A stretch of DNA of 64,000 nt from Bacteroidota bacterium (GTDB taxonomy: Bacteria > Bacteroidota > Ignavibacteria > Ignavibacteriales > Melioribacteraceae). A program made the translations under genes and the position numbers. The notes beneath the pieces were generated by a model. It was not told the DNA's origin and made no database searches. It was given only the letters and a program-made list of their open reading frames with translations. Shown one piece after another: positions 47,545 to 56,188 of this stretch (position 1 is the stretch's first letter; the number at the start of each line of letters is the position of its first letter). The stretch lies in contig JAHISP010000060.1 in the NCBI GenBank assembly GCA_018818165.1, forward strand, positions 124,001 through 188,000, written 5' to 3'.

Positions 47545-49974
47545 TTATTCATTCCGTAAACTATCAACTGGATTTGCAACTGCTGCTTTAACAACTTGGT
47601 ATCCTACAGCAATAAAAGCGATTAGCAAGGCTGTAGTTCCAGCAAAAATGAATACTTTTATGCTTATATTCATTCTATAAGCAAAATCATTCAACCATTT
47701 ATTCATTAGGTAATATGCAATAGGCCATGCAATGATATTTGCAATTATTATCCATTTAATAAACTCTTTGGAAAGTAAAACTAGAATGGATTGAATTGAA
47801 GCTCCAAGTACTTTTCTAATTCCAATCTCTTTTGTTTTTTTCTCAGCTGTGTATGCTGCTAAACCGAATAATCCTAAGCAACCAATTATGATTGCAAGTA
47901 GAGAAAAACCTGCAAATAGTTTGGATGTTCTTTCTTCACTTTGGTATAAGCGGTTAAAATCTTCATCAAAAAAAGTGTATTCAAATTGCTGATTACCAGC
48001 ATACTTTGCCCAAATTGTTTCAATCGATTCTAATGACTCTCTTAAATTATCAGTAGATAATCGAACAGCAGTATATCTTCCAAAACCTCTTCTATTAAAA
48101 AGCTGCATTACAAATGGTTGAATTGGCTGATGTAGTGATTCAAAATGAAAGTCTTTTACAACTCCAACGATTTTCCAAACCATATTTCTCTGATTATCAC
48201 CTGTGCTTGTTTCAATAATTTCAAAACCTATGGGATTTATTATTCCCAAAGCTTTTACTGCGGCTTCGTTAATAATAATAGAATTAACAGTATCTACAGT
48301 CCACTCGCTTGAATAGTAACGACCCAAAGCCATTTCCATTTTATATGTTTTCAAATAATCATAATCAATAAAACCTCTTTTTAACAATTGTCTATTTATT
48401 TTTCCATTAATATGAGCTTCATAAAGATTATCGCCATAATTCATTCCAAGTAATTCTGCAGAATTAGAAACATTTTTTACATAAGGATTATTTTTCAAAT
48501 CATTTTTAAATGCCACAATACTTCTTCCAATATCATCTGTTTTTCTAATTATTAATAATTGATCTTTCTCATATCCTAAATTTTTATTTTGAATAAACTC
48601 AAGCTGATTAAAAACAACAATTGTTCCGATAATAAGAGTAATTGAAATGGTAAATTGAAAGATTACCAAAGCACTTCTAAATCCTTTACCCTTTACACCA
48701 TCTTTTAAACCACTTCCTAAAACTGCGATTGGTCTAAACGATGCGAGAAAAAATGCTGGATAAATACCTGCCAATCCACCAACAAATAATACTAGCAGAA
48801 GCATTGATGGTATTGCATAATAGTTATTAAATAGATTAAAGCTTAATTCCTTACCGGATATATCATTAAATATTGGCATAAAAAGATAAACCAATATGAT
48901 GGAAACCAGTACTGCAATAAAAGTCATACTAATTGATTCACTCAAAAATTGTGCTACAAGTTGATTAAAATTGGAACCAAGCGTTTTTCTTATTCCAACC
49001 TCTTTTGCTCTACTTGAATAGCGAGCGGTTGAAAGATTCATAAAATTGAAGCATGCTATACATAGAATTGCAAATGCAATAATTGAAAAGATATAAACAT
49101 TTGTAATATTTCCATTAGATTCATATTCATTTATAAAATGCGATTTTAAGTGAATATCAGTAATAGGCTGTAAATAATATTTATACTTAGCACCTTGTTT
49201 TTCAAGCTCTTCCCAAGTAGTCAGTAAGGCTTGCTCAATTTGGGGTTTAATATACTTCATTAATGCACTATTTAGTTTTGCATTTACTTTTTGGTAATCT
49301 GCACCTTCTTTTAATAACACGTAGGAATACCAATTATTCTGAAACCAAATTGGGCTTCTGCTGTCTCTATATCTAGCCAATGCAGCTATAAAATCGAAAT
49401 GAATATGAGAATTCTCTGGAATATCTTTAATTACACCTGTTACTATATAATCATAACTTCTATCCGAGTTAATAACTTTACCCATTGGATCTTCATCACC
49501 AAAGTATTTTTTTGCCATTGATTCTGTTATCACTAAACCATTTGATTGTGTTAGTGCGGTTTTGGGATTCCCTTTTAAAAATGGAATTGTAAAAACATTA
49601 AACAATGTTGAATCAGCTCGAATAACTCTTTCTTCACTAAAGACTTTATCTTTGTAATAGAAAACTGGAAATCCATAGTTGCGCAACCGTACCGCAGTTT
49701 CAACTTCAGGTATTTCATGAATAAGAGTTTCTGCTAATGGTGCACAGGAAGTAGCACCTTGCGCAGAAATTTCGCCTACTTTTGCATCTAAACATAAGCG
49801 AAAAATTCTATCTGAGTTCTTATCATACTTATCGTAGTTTAGTTCGTCCCGAACATATAATAGTATTAATATGCAAACTGCTACACCCACTGCAAGACCA
49901 AATATATTAATAAAAGAGTAACCTTTTTGTTTCTTAAGATTTCTCAAAGTTATTGTTATATAATTCTTAAACAT
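47545..49974 (-). CDS. FtsX/MacB-type ABC permease, first of the efflux operon
   Basis: 809 residues with an N-terminal helix (FINIFGLAVGVAVCILILLYV), periplasmic MacB-like domain, three central helices, a second periplasmic domain and three C-terminal helices, ending NPVDSLRNE. The second half repeats the first in outline, as in the eight-helix ADOP-like permeases. It lies between the two near-identical ATPase genes and follows copy A by 53 bases, including the stop. Confidence 0.87.
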   Translation of the reverse strand: MFKNYITITLRNLKKQKGYSFINIFGLAVGVAVCILILLYVRDELNYDKYDKNSDRIFRLCLDAKVGEISAQGATSCAPLAETLIHEIPEVETAVRLRNYGFPVFYYKDKVFSEERVIRADSTLFNVFTIPFLKGNPKTALTQSNGLVITESMAKKYFGDEDPMGKVINSDRSYDYIVTGVIKDIPENSHIHFDFIAALARYRDSRSPIWFQNNWYSYVLLKEGADYQKVNAKLNSALMKYIKPQIEQALLTTWEELEKQGAKYKYYLQPITDIHLKSHFINEYESNGNITNVYIFSIIAFAILCIACFNFMNLSTARYSSRAKEVGIRKTLGSNFNQLVAQFLSESISMTFIAVLVSIILVYLFMPIFNDISGKELSFNLFNNYYAIPSMLLLVLFVGGLAGIYPAFFLASFRPIAVLGSGLKDGVKGKGFRSALVIFQFTISITLIIGTIVVFNQLEFIQNKNLGYEKDQLLIIRKTDDIGRSIVAFKNDLKNNPYVKNVSNSAELLGMNYGDNLYEAHINGKINRQLLKRGFIDYDYLKTYKMEMALGRYYSSEWTVDTVNSIIINEAAVKALGIINPIGFEIIETSTGDNQRNMVWKIVGVVKDFHFESLHQPIQPFVMQLFNRRGFGRYTAVRLSTDNLRESLESIETIWAKYAGNQQFEYTFFDEDFNRLYQSEERTSKLFAGFSLLAIIIGCLGLFGLAAYTAEKKTKEIGIRKVLGASIQSILVLLSKEFIKWIIIANIIAWPIAYYLMNKWLNDFAYRMNISIKVFIFAGTTALLIAFIAVGYQVVKAAVANPVDSLRNE

Positions 49975-50027
49975 TTTATTCTCCTTATGGTTAATAGGGA
50001 TATATCAATTCTCAATAGAACCGAACA

Positions 50028-50687
50028 TCATTCCATCCAACCATCGCTTAGTTTAACAATTCTGTCGCCATACTTAGCATTTTCTTCAGAGTGAGTTACT
50101 TGTATTATTGTTGTGCCTTCTTGATTTAGCTTTTTTAGAAGCTCCATTATTTCTTTGCCTTGATCTGTATGAAGATTTCCGGTTGGCTCATCAGCAAGAA
50201 TTAATTTTGGATTTCCAATAATTGCTCTGCCAATTGCAGCAAGTTGCTGTTGTCCGCCGCTAAGTTGATTTGGAAATAAATCTTTTTTTGCAACCATATT
50301 AAAACGGTCAAGTATTTCGGCAACTCTTCCCTTGCGTTCACCCGCTTTAACTTTTTGATAAAGCAAAGGCATTTCAATGTTTTCATATACAGTTAGTTCA
50401 TCAATCAAATGATAACTCTGAAATACAAATCCAATATGATTTCTGTGCAACTCAGTAAGTTGTTTTTCACTTTTTTTATGAACAGGTTCGTCATAAAAAT
50501 AATATTCTCCGCTAGAAGGAGTGTCCAGCATTCCAATAATATTTAAAAGAGTTGATTTACCAGAACCCGATGGTCCCATCACGGAAAGGAATTCCCCTTC
50601 TTTAATTTCAAGATTTATGTTTCTTAGCACAAAAGTTTTAATAAACTTATTTGTGTAATATTTTGCGATATTTTTTAGCTTAATCAT
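50028..50687 (-). CDS. ABC transporter ATPase, copy A of a near-identical pair
   Basis: 219 residues, MacB/LolD-type. Walker A GPSGSGKST, signature LSGGQQQLAAIGRAI, D-loop TGNLHTDQG, H-loop VTHS. Nearly identical to the copy at 46860, also at the DNA level, so the duplication is recent or maintained by gene conversion. It follows the canonical ATPase gene by 24 bases. Confidence 0.93.
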   Translation of the reverse strand: MIKLKNIAKYYTNKFIKTFVLRNINLEIKEGEFLSVMGPSGSGKSTLLNIIGMLDTPSSGEYYFYDEPVHKKSEKQLTELHRNHIGFVFQSYHLIDELTVYENIEMPLLYQKVKAGERKGRVAEILDRFNMVAKKDLFPNQLSGGQQQLAAIGRAIIGNPKLILADEPTGNLHTDQGKEIMELLKKLNQEGTTIIQVTHSEENAKYGDRIVKLSDGWME

Positions 50688-50711
50688 TTTAATAGTCTTC
50701 TTTATTATTAT

Positions 50712-51401
50712 TTATACATGAAATTTTTCGTTAAAATTTTCGGTTACAATGTGACCATCAAATAAATGAACAACTCTGCTGCCATACTCAGCATAAGCTG
50801 GTGAGTGAGTTACCATTATTACAGTTGTGCCAGCATCATTTAAATCACTCAGCATTCTCATAACTTCATCACCGTTTTTTGAATCCAGGTTTCCAGTTGG
50901 TTCATCCGCTAAAATCAATTTTGGATTGCTAACTATTGCTCTTGAAACTGCAACTCTTTGTTGCTGACCACCAGATAATTGTTGCGGAAAATGATTTTTT
51001 CTGTGAATTATTTCCATGCGCTCTAATACTTCATTAACTCTTCTTTTTCTTTCGCTTGTGGAAACTTTTAAATATAAAAGAGGTAGTTCAACATTTTCAA
51101 AAACTGTTAGTTCATCAATTAGATTAAAACTCTGGAATACAAATCCAATATTTTCTTTTCTAAATTGTGCACGTTGTCTTTCGGAATATTTGGCAACTTC
51201 TGTTCCTAAAAAATGAAATTCACCACCACTCGGATTATCAAGCAAACCCAGAATATTCATCAGCGTAGATTTACCACAACCAGAAGGACCCATGATTGAA
51301 ACGAATTCTTTCTCTTTTATTTCAAGACTTACGTTATCCAAAGCTGTTGTTTCAACTTCTTCTGTTCTAAAAATCTTATTTAGGTTAACTGTACGTATCA
51401 T
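50712..51401 (-). CDS. ABC transporter ATPase with canonical motifs
   Basis: 229 residues: Walker A GPSGCGKST, signature LSGGQQQRVAVSRAI, Walker B LILADEP, D-loop TGNLDSKNG and H-loop VTHS. Typical MacB/LolD-family ATPase. It follows the adaptor gene by 18 bases. In contrast to the two downstream ATPases it has all consensus residues, so it may supply most of the ATP hydrolysis. Confidence 0.94.
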   Translation of the reverse strand: MIRTVNLNKIFRTEEVETTALDNVSLEIKEKEFVSIMGPSGCGKSTLMNILGLLDNPSGGEFHFLGTEVAKYSERQRAQFRKENIGFVFQSFNLIDELTVFENVELPLLYLKVSTSERKRRVNEVLERMEIIHRKNHFPQQLSGGQQQRVAVSRAIVSNPKLILADEPTGNLDSKNGDEVMRMLSDLNDAGTTVIMVTHSPAYAEYGSRVVHLFDGHIVTENFNEKFHV

Positions 51402-51419
51402 TTTATTCTCCGTTTATTT

Positions 51420-52670
51420 TTATTTCAAAATTAATTTTTCAATATCACCATAGTTATCGTATGAAGAAGTTATCACTTTTTCACCAGGTTCCAATCCTTC
51501 AAGAATCTCATAGTATTGAGGATTTTGTCTGCCAATTTTAATTGGTCTTCTAACGGCAAAAGTTTCAGATTTATCAACAACAAAAATCCATTGCCCACCA
51601 GTAGTTGAGTAAAATCCACCCGTCTGAACCATTAACGCTTCCGACAAATTGCTAAGTTGCAATTTAATATGAACCGCTTGACCACGTCTAATTCCTGTTG
51701 GTTGTTCATCAACAAATTGAAGATCAACATAAAATATTCCATTTGTAACTTGTGGATAAACCGTCTCAACGATTAAGTGATGAGTTTTGCCATTAAATTC
51801 AAACTCACCTTCTTGACCAACACGAACTCTGGCTATGTAATGTTCGGCAATTTCTGCTCTAACTTTATAACCATCTGTATTATCAATTCGCCCAAGTTTA
51901 TATCCAAAACTAACTGATTGACCTATTTCAGCATTTAGTGAAGTCAATTGTCCGGAAATAGGAGCTCGCACGGTTAAATTGGCTAATTGATCTTCTATTA
52001 ATTTTAAATATTCTTTTGATCTTACAACATTTGATCTGCTCTGCTCAACAAGTTGTACACTTGTTAATGAATCCTTTCTTAATACTTCGAGCATTAGTTC
52101 TTTACTTTTAGATAAATAATCCAAATTATCTCTACTGGCTTCAAAATCAAACACATTTCCCAATCCTTTTTCATATAGGGATTTAGCTAATTCATAATCT
52201 CTTTTCTGATTTAGTAGACGCAGATTCAAATCCAATAGTTGCATTTGTTTTGATAATCGGTTTTGTTCAAAAGTAAGTTGAGCAATGTTAAGCTGACTTT
52301 CTGCAGCCAAAAAACTTGATTGCGTATTCATAACATTTAATGAAAGATTTGCGTTTTCTAGTCTTATTATTGGATCACCTATTTTTACAAACGTTCCCTC
52401 TTCAATAAATTTTTCAACAATTTTGCCACCTTCAGTTAAATCAAGATAAAAAGTTTGGATAGGTTCAATTGAACCTGTAATTGGAATAAATTCTTGAAAC
52501 GGGCCATTTTTAACTTCCGAAATCGATAATCTTTCTTTCTCAACATTTAGTTTAGAACTTTTATCGCTAATAAATAATAAGTAGAAAATAAATAGAATTA
52601 GTATTCCAGCACCAGAATATGATATTACTTTCTTGAGAGTCCATTTTTTCTTTTCAATTTGCTTATCCAT
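51420..52670 (-). CDS. Periplasmic adaptor (HlyD/MacA family) of the efflux operon
   Basis: 416 residues. Cytoplasmic start MDKQIEKKKWTLKK, a single membrane anchor at about 16-33, a barrel-sandwich domain (about 60-90 and 235-265), and a coiled-coil hairpin in between (about 95-225). I reject the longer frame to 52745 because the ATG at 52670 has an AGGAT ribosome site and the sigma-54 promoter lies between the two starts. First gene of the operon. Confidence 0.9.
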   Translation of the reverse strand: MDKQIEKKKWTLKKVISYSGAGILILFIFYLLFISDKSSKLNVEKERLSISEVKNGPFQEFIPITGSIEPIQTFYLDLTEGGKIVEKFIEEGTFVKIGDPIIRLENANLSLNVMNTQSSFLAAESQLNIAQLTFEQNRLSKQMQLLDLNLRLLNQKRDYELAKSLYEKGLGNVFDFEASRDNLDYLSKSKELMLEVLRKDSLTSVQLVEQSRSNVVRSKEYLKLIEDQLANLTVRAPISGQLTSLNAEIGQSVSFGYKLGRIDNTDGYKVRAEIAEHYIARVRVGQEGEFEFNGKTHHLIVETVYPQVTNGIFYVDLQFVDEQPTGIRRGQAVHIKLQLSNLSEALMVQTGGFYSTTGGQWIFVVDKSETFAVRRPIKIGRQNPQYYEILEGLEPGEKVITSSYDNYGDIEKLILK

Positions 52671-52697
52671 TTGTATCCTAATATTTTTATATTTTTG

Positions 52698-52713
52698 TGC
52701 TAAAATCATACCA
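52698..52713 (-). promoter_or_regulatory. Sigma-54 (-24/-12) promoter of the efflux operon
   Basis: On the minus strand TGGTATGATTTTAGCA matches TGGCACGnnnnTTGCA at every required position, with the invariant GG and GC separated by the exact 10 bases. Transcription would start near 52687, giving a 17-base leader that contains the AGGAT site before the ATG at 52670. Confidence 0.8.
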
Positions 52714-52763
52714 ATAGATTTACTTTGATTTAAGCTTAAAATCATTGTGTAAAATAATCGAAG

Positions 52764-52799
52764 TGTACGTATGCGAACGCTGGTGTACGCCAGCGTACA
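52764..52799. promoter_or_regulatory. Twin 16-bp dyads, probable enhancer sites of the NtrC-type regulator
   Basis: Site 1 (52764-52779) TGTACGT-AT-GCGAACG is imperfect. Site 2 (52784-52799) TGTACGC-CA-GCGTACA is a perfect palindrome. They are 20 bp apart, two helical turns, and centred about 84 and 104 bases upstream of the predicted start of the efflux operon, a normal distance for NtrC-family enhancers. Confidence 0.75.
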
Positions 52800-52825
52800 T
52801 TTATTTTGGTTTTTGACAAATTAAA

Positions 52826-52841
52826 TACGCATATTTGCGTA
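52826..52841. promoter_or_regulatory. Third related dyad near the regulator gene
   Basis: TACGC-n6-GCGTA has the same arm core as the two enhancer dyads but a longer spacer. It lies 40-56 bases before the regulator start and downstream of a TTGACA (52813-52818), so it may be an autoregulatory site. I find no good -10 element. Confidence 0.4.
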
Positions 52842-52881
52842 AAGAAAGACTTTATACTTTTAATTATAACTGATAAATAAT

Positions 52882-54252
52882 ATGTCAAATATTTTAATTG
52901 TTGATGATAATGAAGATGTTTTAATAGCAGCAAAGTTATTGCTAAAGCCATTTGCATCTGTTATTGTAACTGAAAAAGACCCAAATCAAATTCCAAAATT
53001 AATTTCTTCCACAAGTTTCGACGTTATTTTTCTTGATATGAATTTCACCAAAGACATTACAAGTGGTCAAGAAGGATTTTATTGGTTAAAAGATATTTTG
53101 CAAATTGATCCTCTTGCTGTTGTAATTTTAATTACTGCTTATGGTGATGTTGAAACGGCAGTTAGAGCTGTGAAAGAAGGAGCAACCGATTTTATTCTAA
53201 AACCATGGCATAATGAAAAATTTATTGCCACGCTCTCCTCTGCACTCAAATTAAGAGAATCCAGGGTGGAATTGAATAAAATGAAGTCTCGTCAAAAATT
53301 TATTAATGAAGAAAACGAAACGGGATTTCACGAAATAATTGGCACTTCCGAATCCATGAGAAAAGTATTTAGTACAATTTCAAAAGTTGCAGCAACTGAC
53401 GCAAATGTTTTAATTTTGGGCGAAAATGGTACTGGAAAAGAACTTGTTGCAAGAGCACTTCACAGAAAATCGAACAGAGTAAGTGAAGCGTTTATTAGTG
53501 TGGATATGGGTTCAATCTCTCATTCCCTTTTTGAGAGCGAATTATTCGGTCATGTTAAGGGAGCTTTTACGGATGCAAAAGATGAGCGAGTTGGAAGATT
53601 TGAAATTGCTTCTGGTGGCACTTTGTTTTTGGATGAAATAAGTAATATCCCATTGGAACTGCAAGCTAAAATATTAACTGCAATACAGAGCAGAGAAATA
53701 ACTCGAGTTGGTTCTAATAAACCAATTCCGATTGATATAAGATTAATTTGTGCCACTAATAATTCACTTCATGACTTGATTGCACAAAATAAATTCCGTC
53801 AAGATTTACTTTATCGGATAAACACTGTAGAAATTGATCTTCCTCCTTTGCGCGAAAGAGCCGGTGATATTCCTTTGTTGATGGAACATTTCATGAACAT
53901 CTATAAAAAGAAATACAATAAGCAATATTTGGAAGCTGATTCATTAACTTTACGAAATTTTGAAAATTATGCTTGGCCTGGAAATGTTAGAGAATTTCAA
54001 CACGCTATTGAAAGAAGTATAATTCTCTGCGAAAGTAATATTTTGAAACCATCCGATTGTTTTTTTTCATCATCAAATTCACAAGAGAAAAATAGTAGTG
54101 AAGAATATTCAACGTTTAATCTGGAATTAATTGAAAAACAAATTATTCAAAAAGCTTTACTTAAATTTGCAGGAAATATCTCCAAAGCTGCTAATGAACT
54201 TGGCTTAACAAGAACATCTTTGTACCGAAGAATGGAAAAATACGGTTTATAG
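52882..54252 (+). CDS. NtrC-family sigma-54 response regulator
   Basis: 456 residues: receiver domain with phosphoacceptor D52 (VIFLDMNF) and acidic pair D8/D9, AAA+ domain with Walker A GENGTGKE (about 186-193) and Walker B GTLFLDEI, and a Fis-type helix-turn-helix at the C-terminus (ISKAANELGLTRTSLYRRMEKYGL). The sigma-54 contact loop reads GAFTDA instead of GAFTGA. It is divergent from the efflux operon and precedes its kinase by one base, so it is the likely activator binding the dyads. Confidence 0.94.
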   Translation: MSNILIVDDNEDVLIAAKLLLKPFASVIVTEKDPNQIPKLISSTSFDVIFLDMNFTKDITSGQEGFYWLKDILQIDPLAVVILITAYGDVETAVRAVKEGATDFILKPWHNEKFIATLSSALKLRESRVELNKMKSRQKFINEENETGFHEIIGTSESMRKVFSTISKVAATDANVLILGENGTGKELVARALHRKSNRVSEAFISVDMGSISHSLFESELFGHVKGAFTDAKDERVGRFEIASGGTLFLDEISNIPLELQAKILTAIQSREITRVGSNKPIPIDIRLICATNNSLHDLIAQNKFRQDLLYRINTVEIDLPPLRERAGDIPLLMEHFMNIYKKKYNKQYLEADSLTLRNFENYAWPGNVREFQHAIERSIILCESNILKPSDCFFSSSNSQEKNSSEEYSTFNLELIEKQIIQKALLKFAGNISKAANELGLTRTSLYRRMEKYGL

Positions 54253-54253
54253 A

Positions 54254-55582
54254 ATGAAAAATTTTAGAATTAATATCATAGCTAGAATTCTGTTACTGAC
54301 AATCTCAATAATTGCAGCAACATTTTTATTTTTTAATTATGGAATTGATATTTGGTTTATCCTCACTTTACTAATAATAGTAGCTGAAATAGTATTTCTT
54401 ATCAGCTATGTTGATAAAACAAACAATGAGCTGGCAAATTTTTTAGAATCAATAAATTATTCCGATTTTACTTTGCATTACGATTACTCAAAAATTGGAA
54501 AGTCTTTTGAAAAAATTTCCATCCAATTCAATAAAGTGCTTGAAAAGTTCAAAGAAACTCGCAATGAGAAAGAGGAAAGCTTAAAATACCTTCAAACCGT
54601 TATTCAACACATTGGAGTTGGTTTACTTTCTTTTGATTCCAATGGTGAAGTTGAGTTCATTAACAGAGCATTTAAAAAAATATTAAAGATTAATTCGCTT
54701 AAAAATATTTCTGCATTAAATAGTATTAGTCCAAATCTTGGCGATTTTATTAAAGATATGAGTGTTCGCAAAAAAGTAAACTATAAATTAATATCAAGTG
54801 GAGAAACTACGCAACTCTTAATTAATGCTACTGATTTTAGAATGCGTGGACAACTCTACCGATTGGTTGCGCTGCAAAATATTCAATCTGAAATTGAAGA
54901 GACAGAAATTGAAGCTTGGCAAAAAATTATTCGCGTACTAACTCACGAAATAATGAATTCAATTACTCCAATTTCTTCACTTGCTTCCACTCTTAAAAGT
55001 TTGCTAGATGAAATGAAAGAGCCAAATGCCGAAACAATTGAAGATTTAAGTTCCGCGGTTAATACAATCAAAAAACGAAGTGAAGGCTTAATGAGTTTTG
55101 TGGATAAATACCGAAGCATAACCAAAATTCCAAAGCCAAATAGACATAATTTTTCTGTAACTTCTCTTTTTAATAGAATTAAAATTTTATTGGATTCAGC
55201 TTTAGTTGGAAAAAATATTCAGTTTCACTATGATGTAAATCCAATCAATCTTGAAATAAATGCTGATAGTGATTTAATAGAGCAAGTACTAATAAATATG
55301 TTGAATAACGCAATTCAATCGTTATCCGAAACCGATAATGGAAGCATTACTCTTTCTGCATATATTGATAATAATAGCCATGCAGTGCTGAAAATTTCCG
55401 ATAATGGAGCAGGAATTTCTGACGAAAACATGGAGAGAATATTTGTTCCTTTCTATACCACAAAAAAAGAAGGCAGTGGAATAGGATTAAGTCTTTCACA
55501 GCAAATAATACGAGCTCATGGAGGAAGAATCCATGTTACGTCTAAGCCAAATAAAGAAACAGTTTTTACTATTAAATTATAA
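54254..55582 (+). CDS. Membrane sensor histidine kinase, partner of the NtrC-type regulator
   Basis: 442 residues. Two N-terminal TM helices (about 8-27 and 31-50) with almost no periplasmic loop, a HAMP/PAS region (about 55-210), the phosphoacceptor His in RVLTHEIMNSITPIS, and a HATPase domain with NMLNNAIQSL and GSGIGLSLSQQI. NtrY-like in layout. The small external surface suggests the signal comes from the membrane or the cytoplasm. Cotranscribed with the regulator. Confidence 0.92.
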   Translation: MKNFRINIIARILLLTISIIAATFLFFNYGIDIWFILTLLIIVAEIVFLISYVDKTNNELANFLESINYSDFTLHYDYSKIGKSFEKISIQFNKVLEKFKETRNEKEESLKYLQTVIQHIGVGLLSFDSNGEVEFINRAFKKILKINSLKNISALNSISPNLGDFIKDMSVRKKVNYKLISSGETTQLLINATDFRMRGQLYRLVALQNIQSEIEETEIEAWQKIIRVLTHEIMNSITPISSLASTLKSLLDEMKEPNAETIEDLSSAVNTIKKRSEGLMSFVDKYRSITKIPKPNRHNFSVTSLFNRIKILLDSALVGKNIQFHYDVNPINLEINADSDLIEQVLINMLNNAIQSLSETDNGSITLSAYIDNNSHAVLKISDNGAGISDENMERIFVPFYTTKKEGSGIGLSLSQQIIRAHGGRIHVTSKPNKETVFTIKL

Positions 55583-55708
55583 CCAAAATAGCCTAACTTT
55601 GGTAATAACTATTATCCCCATCTGAAATTTCCAAACATTTGATTATTAGCTGTAAACAAAATATAAAACTAATTAATTTCAGAGCATAAAAATAATTTAG
55701 CAATTGCA

Positions 55709-55733
55709 GCAACTTTCAGTTCGCTTATTCGTC
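55709..55733 (+). promoter_or_regulatory. ECF-sigma-like promoter upstream of the AhpD-like gene
   Basis: GCAACTTT (55709-55716) and CGTC (55730-55733), with 16 bases between AAC and CGTC. This is the classic ECF -35 AAC / -10 CGTC arrangement. A leader of about 70 bases would separate it from the AhpD-like start. A near copy precedes the S41 gene. Confidence 0.55.
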
Positions 55734-55811
55734 TTTATAAAAGGTATAACGGTATTATTTATAATTATTTATTAAATAAGCAATTGGTAAATACTATTAG
55801 GAGATTTAAAA

Positions 55812-56159
55812 ATGAACAAATTCGAAGAAATTGACCGCAAAAGAAAAGAATCAAATGCAAGATTTGAGAAGCTAAATTCAAAGGTTTATAGACTCTTTTT
55901 AGATATGGGGGTTGCAACATTCTGTGATGGCGCTTTGCCGAAAAAAACGAAAGAACTAATTGCAATAGCAATCGGAGCAGTTACAAATTGTGAATCATGT
56001 ATGCAATGGCATATTGAACAAGCATATAAGGATGGCGCAACAATTAATGAGGTAATGGAAGCACTTGAAGTTGCTATTGACATGGGTGTTGGTCCGGTTA
56101 CTGTAAATGCCAGATTTGCACTTGATGTAATGGAAAATACCTTCGGAAAAATTGAATAA
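55812..56159 (+). CDS. Carboxymuconolactone-decarboxylase/AhpD-like protein
   Basis: 115 residues with the AhpD-type redox motif CESCMQWH (CxxC followed three residues later by His), a fold found in AhpD alkylhydroperoxidase and in gamma-carboxymuconolactone decarboxylases. The CxxC plus His favours a peroxidase-like or disulfide reductase function. AGGAG precedes the ATG. First gene of a group with the propeller protein, 29 bases apart. Confidence 0.86.
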   Translation: MNKFEEIDRKRKESNARFEKLNSKVYRLFLDMGVATFCDGALPKKTKELIAIAIGAVTNCESCMQWHIEQAYKDGATINEVMEALEVAIDMGVGPVTVNARFALDVMENTFGKIE

Positions 56160-56188
56160 AAACAACAATTTTAAAATAAGAGAAAAAC

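Noticed and set aside
52671-52745. Longer start for the adaptor gene
   Set aside because: It would begin upstream of the sigma-54 promoter; the ATG at 52670 has a ribosome site and lies 17 bases past the predicted transcript start.
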